Shown here: positions 34,772 through 43,875 of the stretch, piece by piece | How the letters are laid out: the number at the start of each line of letters is the position of its first letter | Position numbering within the stretch: position 1 is the first letter of the stretch | From: Oryzobacter faecalis | GTDB lineage: Bacteria > Actinomycetota > Actinomycetes > Actinomycetales > Dermatophilaceae | Reading direction: 5' to 3' | Assembly (NCBI RefSeq): GCF_046764005.1 | Contig: NZ_JBKOFW010000005.1 | Span: forward strand, 62,001 to 126,000 | Length of the DNA: 64,000 bases | Translations under genes and position numbers: made by a program | Notes under the pieces: model-generated | Databases searched by the model: none | What the model saw: only the letters and a program-made list of their open reading frames with translations | What the model was told of the DNA's origin: nothing

Positions 34772-36102
34772 GAGCCCGTGGTCCCGACCGGGTGCGGGAG
34801 CACCGGTGTCCCGGCCAGCCGGTGGAGCGACGTCGCCAGGCCTGCCGCGACGACGCCGAGGGGAACGGCGGCGGCGTCGACGTGGACGCTGCAGGACAGG
34901 ACCCCCGCGTAGGACAGGGCCGTCACGCCGAGCCGGACGTTCCCCTGCAGCGGGGTCACCGCCCACAGGCCCGTGACGGGCGCGCCCGCGACCCGCAGGC
35001 CGGCGCTGGGGCCGCGGACGTTCGAGACGAAGATCGCCACGGCGTGCTGGTGACGGGCGAACCGCGCGAAGAGTCTGGTGCCCCAGCGGTGCCGGGTGAC
35101 CGCGAAGGCCCCCCGCGACCGGGCCACCTCCTTGCCCTCGCGCGTGGCCCGCGCCACTCGTGAGACCCGGTCGCCGAGCCCTTCGGGCCCGGTGGGGACG
35201 CGCACGAGCATGACGCCGACGGCGTTCGACGTGCCGACCCGTTCGGCCAGCGCCACCGGCACGCTGACGGGCAGGGCGGCTGGAACAGGTGCGTGGAGGT
35301 GGTTGAGGGCCGCGACGGCTGCGTCGGCGACGGAGGTGAGCAGGATGTCGTTCAGGGTCGCGCCGAGCCGGTGGGCCCGGTCCGACAGTCTGGCCAGGTC
35401 GACCTCGACGAAGGCCACGCCGTGGGTGGGGCCGATGGGTCCGAGGAGGGGGGTCGGGCCGACCGAGCGTCCGAGGACGGCTCCGGCCCGCCGGACGCCG
35501 CGCAGCACGGCCAGCGACCCACCGCGCCGTCCTCGGCGGTCCGGCAGGTCCGGTGGGACGTCGAGCGGCCGGGGCGACACCTGGTCGGCAGAGCCCGGCG
35601 CGGCACCGAACAGGGCGGACACGAGGGCCATGCCTCCGACGCCGTCGGCCGCCGCGTGGTGCAGCCGCAGCACGAGGCCGGGCGCCGAGGTCGACCCACC
35701 GGAGGCGAGCAACAGCTCCCACGGAGGCCGGTCGAGGGGCAACGGCTCGGCCACCAGTCGCCCGGCCAGGCCGGCCAGGGTCGCGTCCCCGGCGAGGCCG
35801 TCGGCGGGCCGCACGTGCCACTCGAGGTCCGGCGCGCAGTCGCGCCACACCGGTCTGTGGCCGCTCGCGTCGACCCGCTGGCGCAGCCGTCGGAGGGTGC
35901 CGTCGTCCCGCTCGAGCCGGGCGCCGACCTCGGCCCGCAGGCGCTCGAGGTCGACCGAGCCGTCCGCGCGGACGATCCCGCCGACGCCGAGCCGCGCCGC
36001 GAGGAGGACGACGTTCGGCTGCCCTGCCGCCTCGATGTCCAGGTGGGCGGTGTCGGCGGCGCTCAGGGGCTCCGCGCGGGGCGGGCTGGTCTCGGCGCTC
36101 AC
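34768..36102 (-). CDS. WS/DGAT-family acyltransferase
   Basis: 444 residues. The catalytic HHxxxDG motif is LRLHHAAADGVGGMAL near residue 150. PPWELLLASG before it and the C-terminal SNVRGPSAGLRVAGAPVTGL block are typical of wax ester synthase/acyl-CoA:diacylglycerol acyltransferases. It would esterify an alcohol or diacylglycerol with acyl-CoA for storage lipid; alternative acceptors are possible. GTG 36102 is chosen because it overlaps the upstream stop as GTGA, though GTG 36108 is also in frame. Confidence 0.88.
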   Translation of the reverse strand: MSAETSPPRAEPLSAADTAHLDIEAAGQPNVVLLAARLGVGGIVRADGSVDLERLRAEVGARLERDDGTLRRLRQRVDASGHRPVWRDCAPDLEWHVRPADGLAGDATLAGLAGRLVAEPLPLDRPPWELLLASGGSTSAPGLVLRLHHAAADGVGGMALVSALFGAAPGSADQVSPRPLDVPPDLPDRRGRRGGSLAVLRGVRRAGAVLGRSVGPTPLLGPIGPTHGVAFVEVDLARLSDRAHRLGATLNDILLTSVADAAVAALNHLHAPVPAALPVSVPVALAERVGTSNAVGVMLVRVPTGPEGLGDRVSRVARATREGKEVARSRGAFAVTRHRWGTRLFARFARHQHAVAIFVSNVRGPSAGLRVAGAPVTGLWAVTPLQGNVRLGVTALSYAGVLSCSVHVDAAAVPLGVVAAGLATSLHRLAGTPVLPHPVGTTGS

Positions 36103-36659
36103 GACCACCGTGCCAGGGCGTTGGTGAGGCGAACCATCGCGACGATGACCCCGATGACGCTCGCAGCGATCCCGAAGGCCAGCACCCAGCGGGTCAGGAG
36201 CGAGGGGATGGCGAAGGCGTCGGCGAAGGCGAAGGGGTAGACCTGCCAGAGGGCCGTCAGCGCCGCCAGCCCGACCGAGGTCGTGCCGACGTCACCGAGG
36301 GCGTCGAGCCACGGCGGGTCGCGGACGACGAGCGCGGCGTTCACGACGGCGCCGACCACGAGCGAGGCGTTGACGATGCCCAGCACGGCGGTGACGTCCT
36401 CGGTGAGGAACGGGACCGCGCGCCATCCGGGGGGGTCGTTGACGAGGACGAGGAGGACGGCGCTGGCCGCGGCCCCCAGGGCGCGGCCGGCCCTGCGCCC
36501 GACGGGACCGGCGACGGTCCGGGTGGGACGGCGGTCGGCTGCGGTGGTGGCGATGGCGACCTCCTCGGTGCGGATGGCACCGCGAGCGGCTCGTGGCGGA
36601 GCATCCTCCACCTCGACGGTAGGACCGTCCGGCGCGGCCGGCACGAGAACGTCGGCCAC
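36099..36659 (-). CDS. Integral membrane protein of unknown function
   Basis: 186 residues. A ~60-residue charged, Arg-rich N-terminus precedes about four hydrophobic spans (ALGAAASAVLLVLV, VLGIVNASLVVGAVVNAALV, VGLAALTALWQVYPF, RWVLAFGIAASVIGVIVAMV). It starts at a GTG and overlaps the acyltransferase gene by 4 bp, so the two are probably co-expressed. Not recognised as a named family. A role in lipid handling is only suggested by the neighbour. Confidence 0.7.
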   Translation of the reverse strand: MADVLVPAAPDGPTVEVEDAPPRAARGAIRTEEVAIATTAADRRPTRTVAGPVGRRAGRALGAAASAVLLVLVNDPPGWRAVPFLTEDVTAVLGIVNASLVVGAVVNAALVVRDPPWLDALGDVGTTSVGLAALTALWQVYPFAFADAFAIPSLLTRWVLAFGIAASVIGVIVAMVRLTNALARWS

Positions 36660-36692
36660 GTCACCCGGGCCCTCGGCCCGGCCGACCGTGGG

Positions 36693-37271
36693 TCAGGCCG
36701 CCACCGGCGTCAGCTCGGCAGCGCCGAAGGAGACCCGGAACCGGGCGCACCAGATGCTGACGCTCGACAGCTCGGCGAGGTCGACCTCGGCCGGGAGCGG
36801 GTAGTTCTGGCTGCCGCGGTTGCCCCGGAGGTCCCCGAGGTCGACGTACTCCCCGTCGTCGAAGACGAACCACCCGTCGCGGCCCTCGATGACGGGGGCG
36901 TCGGTGACCCAGACCTTGAGGTCGGGGCCGTTGCTCGTGTCGAGGTCCTCGAGGCGCAGGACGCGGCTGCCGTCGCCGAGGCGCAGCACCCGGACCGTCC
37001 CGGACGTCTCGTGCTCGTGGCTGATGAGGCTGCCCTCGGCGAGGACGGTGGCCGCCTCCGTCGTCGGTGGGGCCGGCGCGGGGGTCCCCGCCCGTGCCGT
37101 GGCCGGTGTCGTGGGCGCCGTGGACGACACGGTCGGCAGGGCCTCGTCGACGACGTCGTCGACGACGAGCTTCCACGGCTCGAAGAACACGAGCGCGACG
37201 ACGAGGCCGACGAGCACCATCGGCGCGACGTAGAGCAGCCAACGACGACGGCGGGAGCGGATCGGGCTCAT
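36693..37271 (-). CDS. Membrane-anchored DM13 domain protein
   Basis: 192 residues from ATG 37271. A short basic leader and one span (WLLYVAPMVLVGLVVALVFF) place the rest outside the cell. A Thr/Pro/Ala linker leads to a DM13 domain: EGSLISHEHETSGTVRVLRL, DLKVWVTDA, and IWCARFRVSFG with the domain's conserved cysteine. DM13 domains have been proposed to carry redox or cytochrome-like electron-transfer activity; experimental support is limited. The gene lies 33 bp upstream of the membrane-protein gene on the same strand. Confidence 0.82.
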   Translation of the reverse strand: MSPIRSRRRRWLLYVAPMVLVGLVVALVFFEPWKLVVDDVVDEALPTVSSTAPTTPATARAGTPAPAPPTTEAATVLAEGSLISHEHETSGTVRVLRLGDGSRVLRLEDLDTSNGPDLKVWVTDAPVIEGRDGWFVFDDGEYVDLGDLRGNRGSQNYPLPAEVDLAELSSVSIWCARFRVSFGAAELTPVAA

Positions 37272-37442
37272 GGAGGGCCCTCTCGGCGGGACGGGGCGGG
37301 AGGCCATCATCGCTCGCAACGGGCCGCGCGTCGAGAGGCGTGTCCAGCCGCCGGGAGAAGGGGACGTCGAGGTGGTGGACGTCGATGTCGGTCAGCGCGA
37401 CCCCGAGACGCCTGACCGGTCCGGGGTCGCGCCGCGCGGAGA

Positions 37443-38258
37443 TCAACGGGCCGTGGGGTCCTCGGCGCCGTAGGGCTGCAGCTGAAGCTGTCGCTGTCCG
37501 CCGCTCAGCAGGACATCGCGGGCGGTTGCCGGCGTGTCGACCCCCGCTCTCAGGAACCGCCCGCTCCACGCGTCGAGCTCCCCCTTGGCCGCCGCGGTGA
37601 CGAGCTCGACGACGTGCTCGACAGGGGTCCACGACGTCTGGTTGTCCCACTTGGGCATCGACCGGGTCATGGTCGTCTCGACGAGACCCGGCGCGATGTT
37701 GAAGGCGCCGACGCCGGTGCCACGCAGGGCCTCGGCCAGTGACTCCGTCAGCCGGATCTGCCCAGCCTTGCCGACGGAGTAGGCGGAGTAGTCGGCCTGG
37801 GGCTTGGTGCCCATGCCACTCGCGATGTTGACGACACGACCGCGTCCGCGCGCCACCATCCCCGGCACCACCGCGCGCACCGTGAGGTAGGCGCCGACGA
37901 CGTGGCTCGTGACGACCGCGACCCACTGGTCGGCGTCGGTCTCCCACATCGGGACCTCGGCGGCGTCGACGAGGCCGGCATTGTTGACCAGGAGGTCCAC
38001 CGGTCCCAGTCGCGACTCCACCTGCGCGACCGCGGCTGCCACGTCGGGTGCGCTCGTGACGTCGCCGGTCACGGCCGCGGTACGAGCCCCCGACTCCGCC
38101 GCGATCTGCTCCATCGCCGTACGAAGGGCCTCGCCCCCGCGGGCCATGCCGGCGACGGCGGCGCCGCGCTCGGCCAGGCCCGCGGCGATCGCGCGTCCGA
38201 TCCCCGTGGAGGCTCCGGTCACGAAGGCAACCTGGCCCGCGAGCTCCTGACCCTTCAT
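37443..38258 (-). CDS. SDR-family NAD(P)-dependent dehydrogenase
   Basis: 271 residues from ATG 38258 with GAGGTGAG upstream. Cofactor motif VAFVTGASTGIGRAIAAGLA, LVNNAG, and catalytic Ser/Tyr/Lys in VVNIASGMGT and YSAYSVGK. PGLVETTM follows as in classical SDRs. It is transcribed away from the catabolic island, and the shared 228-bp region holds the palindromic operator at 38351. Its likely task is oxidising a polyol or hydroxy intermediate of the pathway; substrate not determined. Confidence 0.87.
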   Translation of the reverse strand: MKGQELAGQVAFVTGASTGIGRAIAAGLAERGAAVAGMARGGEALRTAMEQIAAESGARTAAVTGDVTSAPDVAAAVAQVESRLGPVDLLVNNAGLVDAAEVPMWETDADQWVAVVTSHVVGAYLTVRAVVPGMVARGRGRVVNIASGMGTKPQADYSAYSVGKAGQIRLTESLAEALRGTGVGAFNIAPGLVETTMTRSMPKWDNQTSWTPVEHVVELVTAAAKGELDAWSGRFLRAGVDTPATARDVLLSGGQRQLQLQPYGAEDPTAR

Positions 38259-38350
38259 CACTCACCTCGCTCGTCGCCCACCGGCATCCCGTCGCGATCC
38301 GCTCCGGTGGACGCGGACGCTACCAGCGGCTCCCGGCGCCCATGGGGCCA

Positions 38351-38374
38351 CCTATGGGGGATCTTCCCCATAGG
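38351..38374. promoter_or_regulatory. Palindromic operator in the SDR/VOC divergent promoter region
   Basis: CCTATGGGG (38351-38359), spacer GATCTT and CCCCATAGG (38366-38374) form a perfect 9-bp inverted repeat. An extra half-site CATGGGG lies at 38341-38347. A -10-like TAACCT at 38394-38399 would put the palindrome centre about 43 bp before the start of the VOC-importer operon, the usual place for a LuxR-type activator. A related palindrome precedes the aldolase gene. Confidence 0.65.
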
Positions 38375-38486
38375 CCGGTCCGGCCGCGCTGCCTAACCTC
38401 CTGAAAACGTGGCAAACGGCCGGTCAGCCACCGCCGCCCCCGCGTCACGAGCCCAGCGTCATCTCAACGAGGAGAGGAACGGTCGC

Positions 38487-39041
38487 ATGGCCATCCCCGG
38501 CATTCACGGAACCGAGCACATCGGGTTCACCGTCCCCGACATCGACGAGGCGTGCGACTTCTTCGTGCGCATCCTCGGTGCCGAGGTCCTGTACACGGCG
38601 GCGACCGACTTCCGCCACGACGACGACGACTGGATGGAGGAGCACCTGCACGTGCACCCGCGGTCGGTCATCAAGGAGTTCCGGTACCTGCGCGTGGGCA
38701 ACGGGACCAACTTCGAGGTCTTCGAGTACGAGTCGCCCGGGCAGGTCACCACCCCGCCCCGCAACAGTGACGTCGGCGGGCACCACCTCGCCTTCTACGT
38801 GGACGACATGGACGCCGCGATCGCCTACCTCCGGGAGAACGACGTGGAGGTGCTCGGTGAGCCCACCGCCTACACGGAGGGCCCGAACCTCGGGCTCACC
38901 TGGTGCTACTTCATGGCCCCGTGGGGCATGCAGCTCGAGGTCGTCTCCGCCCCCGGCGGCACGGTGTTCGACAACGAGGCCAAGGCGAAGGGCACCACGC
39001 GCCTGTTCCACCCCAAGTACGCCGCCGAGACCCTCGTCTGA
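38487..39041 (+). CDS. VOC-family (glyoxalase-fold) protein
   Basis: 184 residues from ATG 38487, preceded by GAGGAGAGG. Two betaalphabetabetabeta-type halves are visible: GTEHIGFTVPDIDEACDFFV and GGHHLAFYVDDMDAAIAYLR. Candidate metal ligands are His in EHIGF, His in HHLAF and Glu in QLEVVS. VOC enzymes perform isomerisation, epimerisation or dioxygenation at a metal. As first gene of the importer operon it probably acts on the imported sugar or an early product; the reaction is unknown. Confidence 0.8.
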   Translation: MAIPGIHGTEHIGFTVPDIDEACDFFVRILGAEVLYTAATDFRHDDDDWMEEHLHVHPRSVIKEFRYLRVGNGTNFEVFEYESPGQVTTPPRNSDVGGHHLAFYVDDMDAAIAYLRENDVEVLGEPTAYTEGPNLGLTWCYFMAPWGMQLEVVSAPGGTVFDNEAKAKGTTRLFHPKYAAETLV

Positions 39042-39066
39042 CCGCCAGAGCTAGGAGCCACCTGAC

Positions 39067-40608
39067 ATGAGCACTTTCGACCTGCTGGGCCAGCGCCACC
39101 TGTCCCGCCGATCCCTCCTCGGCGGCGGCCTCGCCGGCGCCGGCCTCCTCCTCACCGGCTGTGCGGGTGACGGCGCCACCAGCAGCGCCAACCGCACCTT
39201 CGCCAACGAGGGCGAGAAGTGGATGCAGGCCAAGGGCACCAAGCTGACCTTCATCACCGAGAACACCCCACCCTCGACCGGCATCAAGCAGCTCGTCGAC
39301 CGGGGCGACTTCAAGAAGCTGACGGGGATCGACGTCGAGATCCTCCAGTACGACCTCCCCGTCATGCTCCAGAAGGCCGAGCTCGACCTGCGCTCGGGAG
39401 GGTCGTCCTACGACCTGATCTACGGCCAGGACAAGCCCGTGACGAGCGTCCTCGCCGACTACTTCGAGGACCTGCGCCCCTACACCGCCGACTCCTCGCT
39501 CCCGCAGGCGGCCGAAGGGTACGACGAGGCCAGCTGGTACCCCAACTACCTCGCGGTCTCGGGCTATGCCTACAGCGAGCGACTCATCACCCTGCCGTAC
39601 GACGCGGCGGACTCGGTGTTCTGCTACCGGCGCGACCTGTTCGAGAAGTACGGCAAGCAGTTCGAGGACGAGTACGGCTACGCGCTCGAGTACGGGCCCG
39701 ACTCGACCTACAAGAACGTCCTGGACATCGGACGCTTCTTCAAGAAGCTCCACGAGCAGGACGCCACCGTCCCGTACGGCATGGGCCTGCACCTCGGCCA
39801 GTTCGCCTGGACGACCCAGCTGGACATCCAGCGCCTGCTCTACGCCCACGGGCAGTGGCGGGAGTTCGACATCGACGACGTGCAGGGCTCGAAGAACCCC
39901 GGCCCGACCAAGTGGGGCGACGAGCAGTCCATCAAGGGGCTGGAGCTCTACAAGGCGCTCTTCGACACCTCGACCCCCGACGCGCTCTCGCTCGGGACCG
40001 TCGAGGTCGCGGACGCGTACAACGCGGGCAAGCTCGTCATGCAGTCCCAGTTCCACGAGTTCGCGGCGTCCTTCGAGGCGAAGACCTCGGCGGGCGGGGG
40101 CGGCAAGACCGCCTACGACATCTGTCCCAAGGGTGACGCGGAGTACCTCGCCGGCAGTGGGCAGCTGGTCAACGGGACGAACTGCGGCATCGGAGGCATC
40201 GGCATCAACGCGGCGTCCTCCGACGAGAAGAAGCGCGCGGCATGGCTGTTCCTCGCCTGGTCGACGAGCGTCGACGTGCAGAAGGAGAACCTGGCGATCT
40301 CCGGCGGCACCCCCACGCGCGTCGGGGTCGGTGAGATCGCGGAGATCAAGGCCGCGGAGGGCAAGGCCTTCGGTACCGGTGACACCGGCCGCGTCGGTCC
40401 CTCGGACTTCCCGAACGCGCTCACCTTCCCGGCGATCTCGAAGGGCATGGCGGCCCCCAACGCCGTCCTCGGCCCGAAGATCCCCAAGTTCAACCAGTAC
40501 GTGACGATCGTCGGCAACGAGGTCCAGAAGATGTGCGCCGGCCAGTCGTCGCCCGAGGCCACCGCCAAGGCCATCAAGACCCAGACCGACCAGCTCCACG
40601 GCGTCTGA
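39067..40608 (+). CDS. ABC carbohydrate-binding lipoprotein, Tat-type signal
   Basis: 513 residues. The N-terminus has a twin-arginine start (LSRRSLLGGGLAGAG) and lipobox LLTGC near residue 32. This implies folded export by Tat before lipidation. The mature protein is a long family 1 solute-binding protein, about 60-90 residues larger than most CUT1 members. It includes ITLPYDAADSVFCYRRDLFE and several extra cysteines. It starts 25 bases after the VOC gene and is followed by an intercistronic hairpin and two permeases. The ligand is unknown. Confidence 0.87.
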   Translation: MSTFDLLGQRHLSRRSLLGGGLAGAGLLLTGCAGDGATSSANRTFANEGEKWMQAKGTKLTFITENTPPSTGIKQLVDRGDFKKLTGIDVEILQYDLPVMLQKAELDLRSGGSSYDLIYGQDKPVTSVLADYFEDLRPYTADSSLPQAAEGYDEASWYPNYLAVSGYAYSERLITLPYDAADSVFCYRRDLFEKYGKQFEDEYGYALEYGPDSTYKNVLDIGRFFKKLHEQDATVPYGMGLHLGQFAWTTQLDIQRLLYAHGQWREFDIDDVQGSKNPGPTKWGDEQSIKGLELYKALFDTSTPDALSLGTVEVADAYNAGKLVMQSQFHEFAASFEAKTSAGGGGKTAYDICPKGDAEYLAGSGQLVNGTNCGIGGIGINAASSDEKKRAAWLFLAWSTSVDVQKENLAISGGTPTRVGVGEIAEIKAAEGKAFGTGDTGRVGPSDFPNALTFPAISKGMAAPNAVLGPKIPKFNQYVTIVGNEVQKMCAGQSSPEATAKAIKTQTDQLHGV

Positions 40609-40611
40609 CGC

Positions 40612-40652
40612 CCGGGGCGCCGCCACCCCTCGCGGGGGCGGCGGCGCCCCGG
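40612..40652 (+). promoter_or_regulatory. Intercistronic hairpin after the second binding-protein gene
   Basis: A 13-bp perfect stem pairs 40612-40624 (CCGGGGCGCCGCC) with 40640-40652 (GGCGGCGCCCCGG). An inner CCC/GGG stem is possible in the loop. It sits between the solute-binding gene and the first permease, exactly as at 3813-3848, and probably sets a high binding-protein to permease ratio. Confidence 0.72.
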
Positions 40653-40684
40653 TCAGCCGCCCCCGCCACACCAGAGGAGTGATG

Positions 40685-41644
40685 ATGTCCGTTGCCGACT
40701 CGACGGTGAGTGGCTCCGGCCAGGACCGGCCCACGCGCCCGCCCAACAAGGAGCAGCCCCGGCGGTTCCTCGTGCCCCTGCTGCTGCCCGCGGTCATCCT
40801 GCTCGCGCTGCTCAGCATCTATCCGTTCGTGTGGCTCATCTACATGTCGTTCAACGCCGTGGGCCTGGCCCCAGGCGCGCCGAACGAGTTCGTGGGACTG
40901 GACAACTGGAGCAAGCTGTTCGGCGACAGCCAGTACTGGGCGAGCTGGGGGATCCTCGCGAAGTACTCCGGCGTGAGCATGGTCCTCGAGGTCGGACTCG
41001 GCACGCTCCTGGCCGTCCTCATCAACCGGAGCAAGCACGAGAAGCTGCTCATCACGATCCTCCTCATGCCGATGATGATGGCGCCGGTCGTCGCGGGCCT
41101 GCTGTGGCAGTACCTCTACAACGGCACCTTCGGCTGGTACTTCTGGCTGCTGCGCAGCCTGGGCCTCCTCGACGGCGGCACGATCCTCGGCAGCTCGGAC
41201 CACGCGCTGTGGGCCATCGTGGCCGTCGACGTGTGGGAGTGGACGCCCCTCGTCGCGCTCATCGTCCTCTCCGGCCTCAAGCTCGTGCCGACCGACCAGC
41301 TCGAGGCCAGCTGGATGGACGGGGCCGGCCCGGTGCGCAGCTTCTTCCAGGTGGCCCTGCCGAGCATCAAGTCCTCGCTCCTCATCGCCATCCTGCTGCG
41401 GTTCATGGACAACATCCGCATCATCGACCACTTCATCGCCCTCACCGGCGGTGGTCCCGCGAACAGCACCAAGCTGCTGCCGCTCTACCTCTACGAGCAG
41501 TCGTTCTCGTTCTTCGAGCTCGGGTACGGCTCCTCGATCGCCCTGACCCTGCTCCTCGTGACGATCCTGCTCGGCAAGTTCGTCGTCGCGACGTTCGAGG
41601 AGCGGGAGCCCAAGATCGCCAAGAAGGACGAGGAGCTGGTCTGA
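40685..41644 (+). CDS. ABC sugar permease, MalF-like (catabolic island)
   Basis: 319 residues. ATG 40685 is preferred over the adjacent ATG 40682 and GTG 40679 because AGAGGAG then has 5-base spacing. A ~30-residue polar leader precedes about six spans starting PLLLPAVILLALLSIYPFVW. The EAA loop is EASWMDGAGPVRSFFQVALP. It partners with the next permease and the ATPase encoded 1 kb downstream. Confidence 0.87.
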   Translation: MSVADSTVSGSGQDRPTRPPNKEQPRRFLVPLLLPAVILLALLSIYPFVWLIYMSFNAVGLAPGAPNEFVGLDNWSKLFGDSQYWASWGILAKYSGVSMVLEVGLGTLLAVLINRSKHEKLLITILLMPMMMAPVVAGLLWQYLYNGTFGWYFWLLRSLGLLDGGTILGSSDHALWAIVAVDVWEWTPLVALIVLSGLKLVPTDQLEASWMDGAGPVRSFFQVALPSIKSSLLIAILLRFMDNIRIIDHFIALTGGGPANSTKLLPLYLYEQSFSFFELGYGSSIALTLLLVTILLGKFVVATFEEREPKIAKKDEELV

Positions 41645-41647
41645 GCC

Positions 41648-42589
41648 ATGGTCGACATCGCCACCCCTGTCGTCGGTCGCGACGAGGACGACCTCCTCCC
41701 CGGTCCGGCCATCAACCCCAAGGACCAGGTCGTCCGGGGCCGTGGGGCCCGCCTCTCGGGGCCTGCCATCAGCATCTTCCTCGGCCTCTACGTGCTCTGG
41801 ACGCTCGCCCCGTTCTACATCATGGTGACGAGCGCCTTCAAGCAGCGCGGCAGCGCCTTCAACCTCCCCGCCGAGGGCGACTGGGGCGGCGCGGCGAAGA
41901 AGCTGTTCGTCTTCGAGCCCACCGGTGAGCACTTCGCCGCGCTGTTCCGCGCCGGAGACTTCGAGCGCTACATGACGAACAGCGTCCTCGCGGCCCTCGG
42001 ATCCGCGGTCATCTCGATCGTCTTCGGCACCACCGCGGCCTACGCCATCTCTCGCGGCCGGTTCCGGGGCAAGAGCGACCTGTACTTCTGGATCATCTCC
42101 ACCCGCATGGCCCCCGTCGTCGCCGTGACGGTCCCGCTGTACGCGATCTTCAAGAACCTCGGGCTGCTCGGCTCGATCCCCGGCCTGATCCTCGCGTACA
42201 CCGTCTTCAACCTCCCCTTCTCGATCTGGATCCTCAAGGGGTTCTTCGACTCGGTCCCCTACGAGATCGAGGAGGCCTACATGGTCGACGGCCACTCGAG
42301 GTGGCAGGCGCTGCTGAAGATCGTGCCGCTCGTCGTCCCGGGCCTGGCCGCCGTGCTCGTCCTGTGCATCCTCCTCGCCTGGAACGACTTCATCTTCGCC
42401 GCCGTCATGGGTGGGGAGTCGGCCAAGACGCTGCCTGTCGCGACCCAGGGACTGAAGTCGGCCAGCGGCATCGAGTGGGGACAGATCATGGCCGCCGGAA
42501 TCGTCACGGTGGCTCCGATGCTGCTCCTCGGCATCGTCATCAGGAAGTACATGGTCCAGGGCCTCACCATGGGCGCGGTGAAGCAGTGA
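41648..42589 (+). CDS. ABC sugar permease, MalG-like (catabolic island)
   Basis: 313 residues, starting 3 bases after the previous stop. Spans begin with ISIFLGLYVLWTLAPFYIMV. The EAA loop is EEAYMVDGHSRWQALLKIVP, and the C-terminus QGLTMGAVKQ is typical of this subunit. A 121-bp gap follows, with CCTGCC-CTC-GGCAGG as a small hairpin (42679-42693) before the ATPase gene's AAGGAG. Confidence 0.87.
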   Translation: MVDIATPVVGRDEDDLLPGPAINPKDQVVRGRGARLSGPAISIFLGLYVLWTLAPFYIMVTSAFKQRGSAFNLPAEGDWGGAAKKLFVFEPTGEHFAALFRAGDFERYMTNSVLAALGSAVISIVFGTTAAYAISRGRFRGKSDLYFWIISTRMAPVVAVTVPLYAIFKNLGLLGSIPGLILAYTVFNLPFSIWILKGFFDSVPYEIEEAYMVDGHSRWQALLKIVPLVVPGLAAVLVLCILLAWNDFIFAAVMGGESAKTLPVATQGLKSASGIEWGQIMAAGIVTVAPMLLLGIVIRKYMVQGLTMGAVKQ

Positions 42590-42710
42590 GTGCCATCCAC
42601 CGCCCACTCCCGACCGGGTCTCCCCGAACCAGCGCAGTTTCCAGCACCAGTGCAACAGTCAGCACCAATGAGCTCTCCCTGCCCTCGGCAGGCCTGACCA
42701 AGGAGTACCC

Positions 42711-43814
42711 GTGGCATCTCTGACCTTCGACGGCGTGTGGAAGCGATACGACCAGGTCGAGGCCGTCAAGGACCTCAACCTCGAGATCGAGGACGGCGAG
42801 TTCCTCTGCCTGCTCGGCCCGTCCGGTTGCGGCAAGTCCTCGTCGCTGCGGATGATCGCGGGCCTGGAGTTCATCTCCGAGGGCGACATCCGCCTCGGCG
42901 ACAAGCGGGTCAACGACCTCGAGCCCCGGCACCGCGACATCGCGATGGTGTTCGAGTCCTACGCCCTGTACCCGCAGAAGAGTGTCTACGAGAACATGGC
43001 GAACCCGCTGCGCCTGCGCAAGATGGGCAAGGACGAGATCGACAAGCGGGTGCGGGAGGCGGCGCGGATCCTCGAGATCGAGCGGCTCCTCGAGCGGCGT
43101 CCCGCGCAGCTCTCGGGTGGGCAGAAGCAGCGAGTCGCCATCGGCCGGGTCCTCGTCCGCGAGCCGAAGGCCTTCCTCTTCGACGAGCCGATCGCCCACC
43201 TCGACGCCAAGCTGCGGGCCCGGATGCGCGGCGAGCTCAAGCACATCCAGAAGAGCCTGGGCACGACGACCGTCTACGTCACCCACGACCAGCTCGAGGG
43301 GATGTCGATGGCGGACCGGATCGCCATCATGCGCGAGGGCGTCCTCCAGCAGGTGGGCACCCCCTTCGAGGTGTTCAACCGGCCCGCCAACGTCTGGGTC
43401 GCGACCTTCGTCGGCGACCCGCCGATGAACGTCCTCACCGGCGAGCTCGAGGGGGCCGACGGGCGGCTGGCCGTCAAGGCGGCCGCCTTCGAGATCCACG
43501 TGCCCGCGGCGATGGAGGGACCCCTCACCGCCGCTCCCCTGAAGGACCGTCGGGTCCAGGTGGGCGTGCGCCCGGAGGCGCTCTCGCTGTCGTCCACCCC
43601 CGATGCCGCGCACCCGATCGTCGGGCGCATCTACGCCGTGCAGCCCCTCGGCGACGTCGAGGTCATCGACGTGCGCGTCGGCGAGGACCGGGTGCTCGTG
43701 CGTGCCGAGCTCGGGACGGTCACGAACGAGGACATGGACGCGGCCGTCTACCTGGGCTACCGACCCGACAAGCTCCACTTCTTCGACCCGACGACGGGCC
43801 TGGCGATCCGCTGA
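42711..43814 (+). CDS. ABC sugar importer ATPase (UgpC/MalK type)
   Basis: 367 residues from GTG 42711, with AAGGAG 5 bases upstream. Walker A GPSGCGKSSSLRMIAG, Q-loop region MVFESYALYPQKSVYENM (Glu in place of the usual Gln), signature LSGGQKQRVAIGR and Walker B AFLFDEPIAHLDAKLR. The C-terminal ~130 residues form the regulatory OB-like domain of MalK relatives. It completes the importer of this operon and could in principle also energise the orphan importer at 2515-5699. Confidence 0.92.
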   Translation: MASLTFDGVWKRYDQVEAVKDLNLEIEDGEFLCLLGPSGCGKSSSLRMIAGLEFISEGDIRLGDKRVNDLEPRHRDIAMVFESYALYPQKSVYENMANPLRLRKMGKDEIDKRVREAARILEIERLLERRPAQLSGGQKQRVAIGRVLVREPKAFLFDEPIAHLDAKLRARMRGELKHIQKSLGTTTVYVTHDQLEGMSMADRIAIMREGVLQQVGTPFEVFNRPANVWVATFVGDPPMNVLTGELEGADGRLAVKAAAFEIHVPAAMEGPLTAAPLKDRRVQVGVRPEALSLSSTPDAAHPIVGRIYAVQPLGDVEVIDVRVGEDRVLVRAELGTVTNEDMDAAVYLGYRPDKLHFFDPTTGLAIR

Positions 43815-43875
43815 CGCGGCCCGGGCCCCTCACGAGCGACACCCCGACACGACGACGCCAGAAGGATCGGACACG

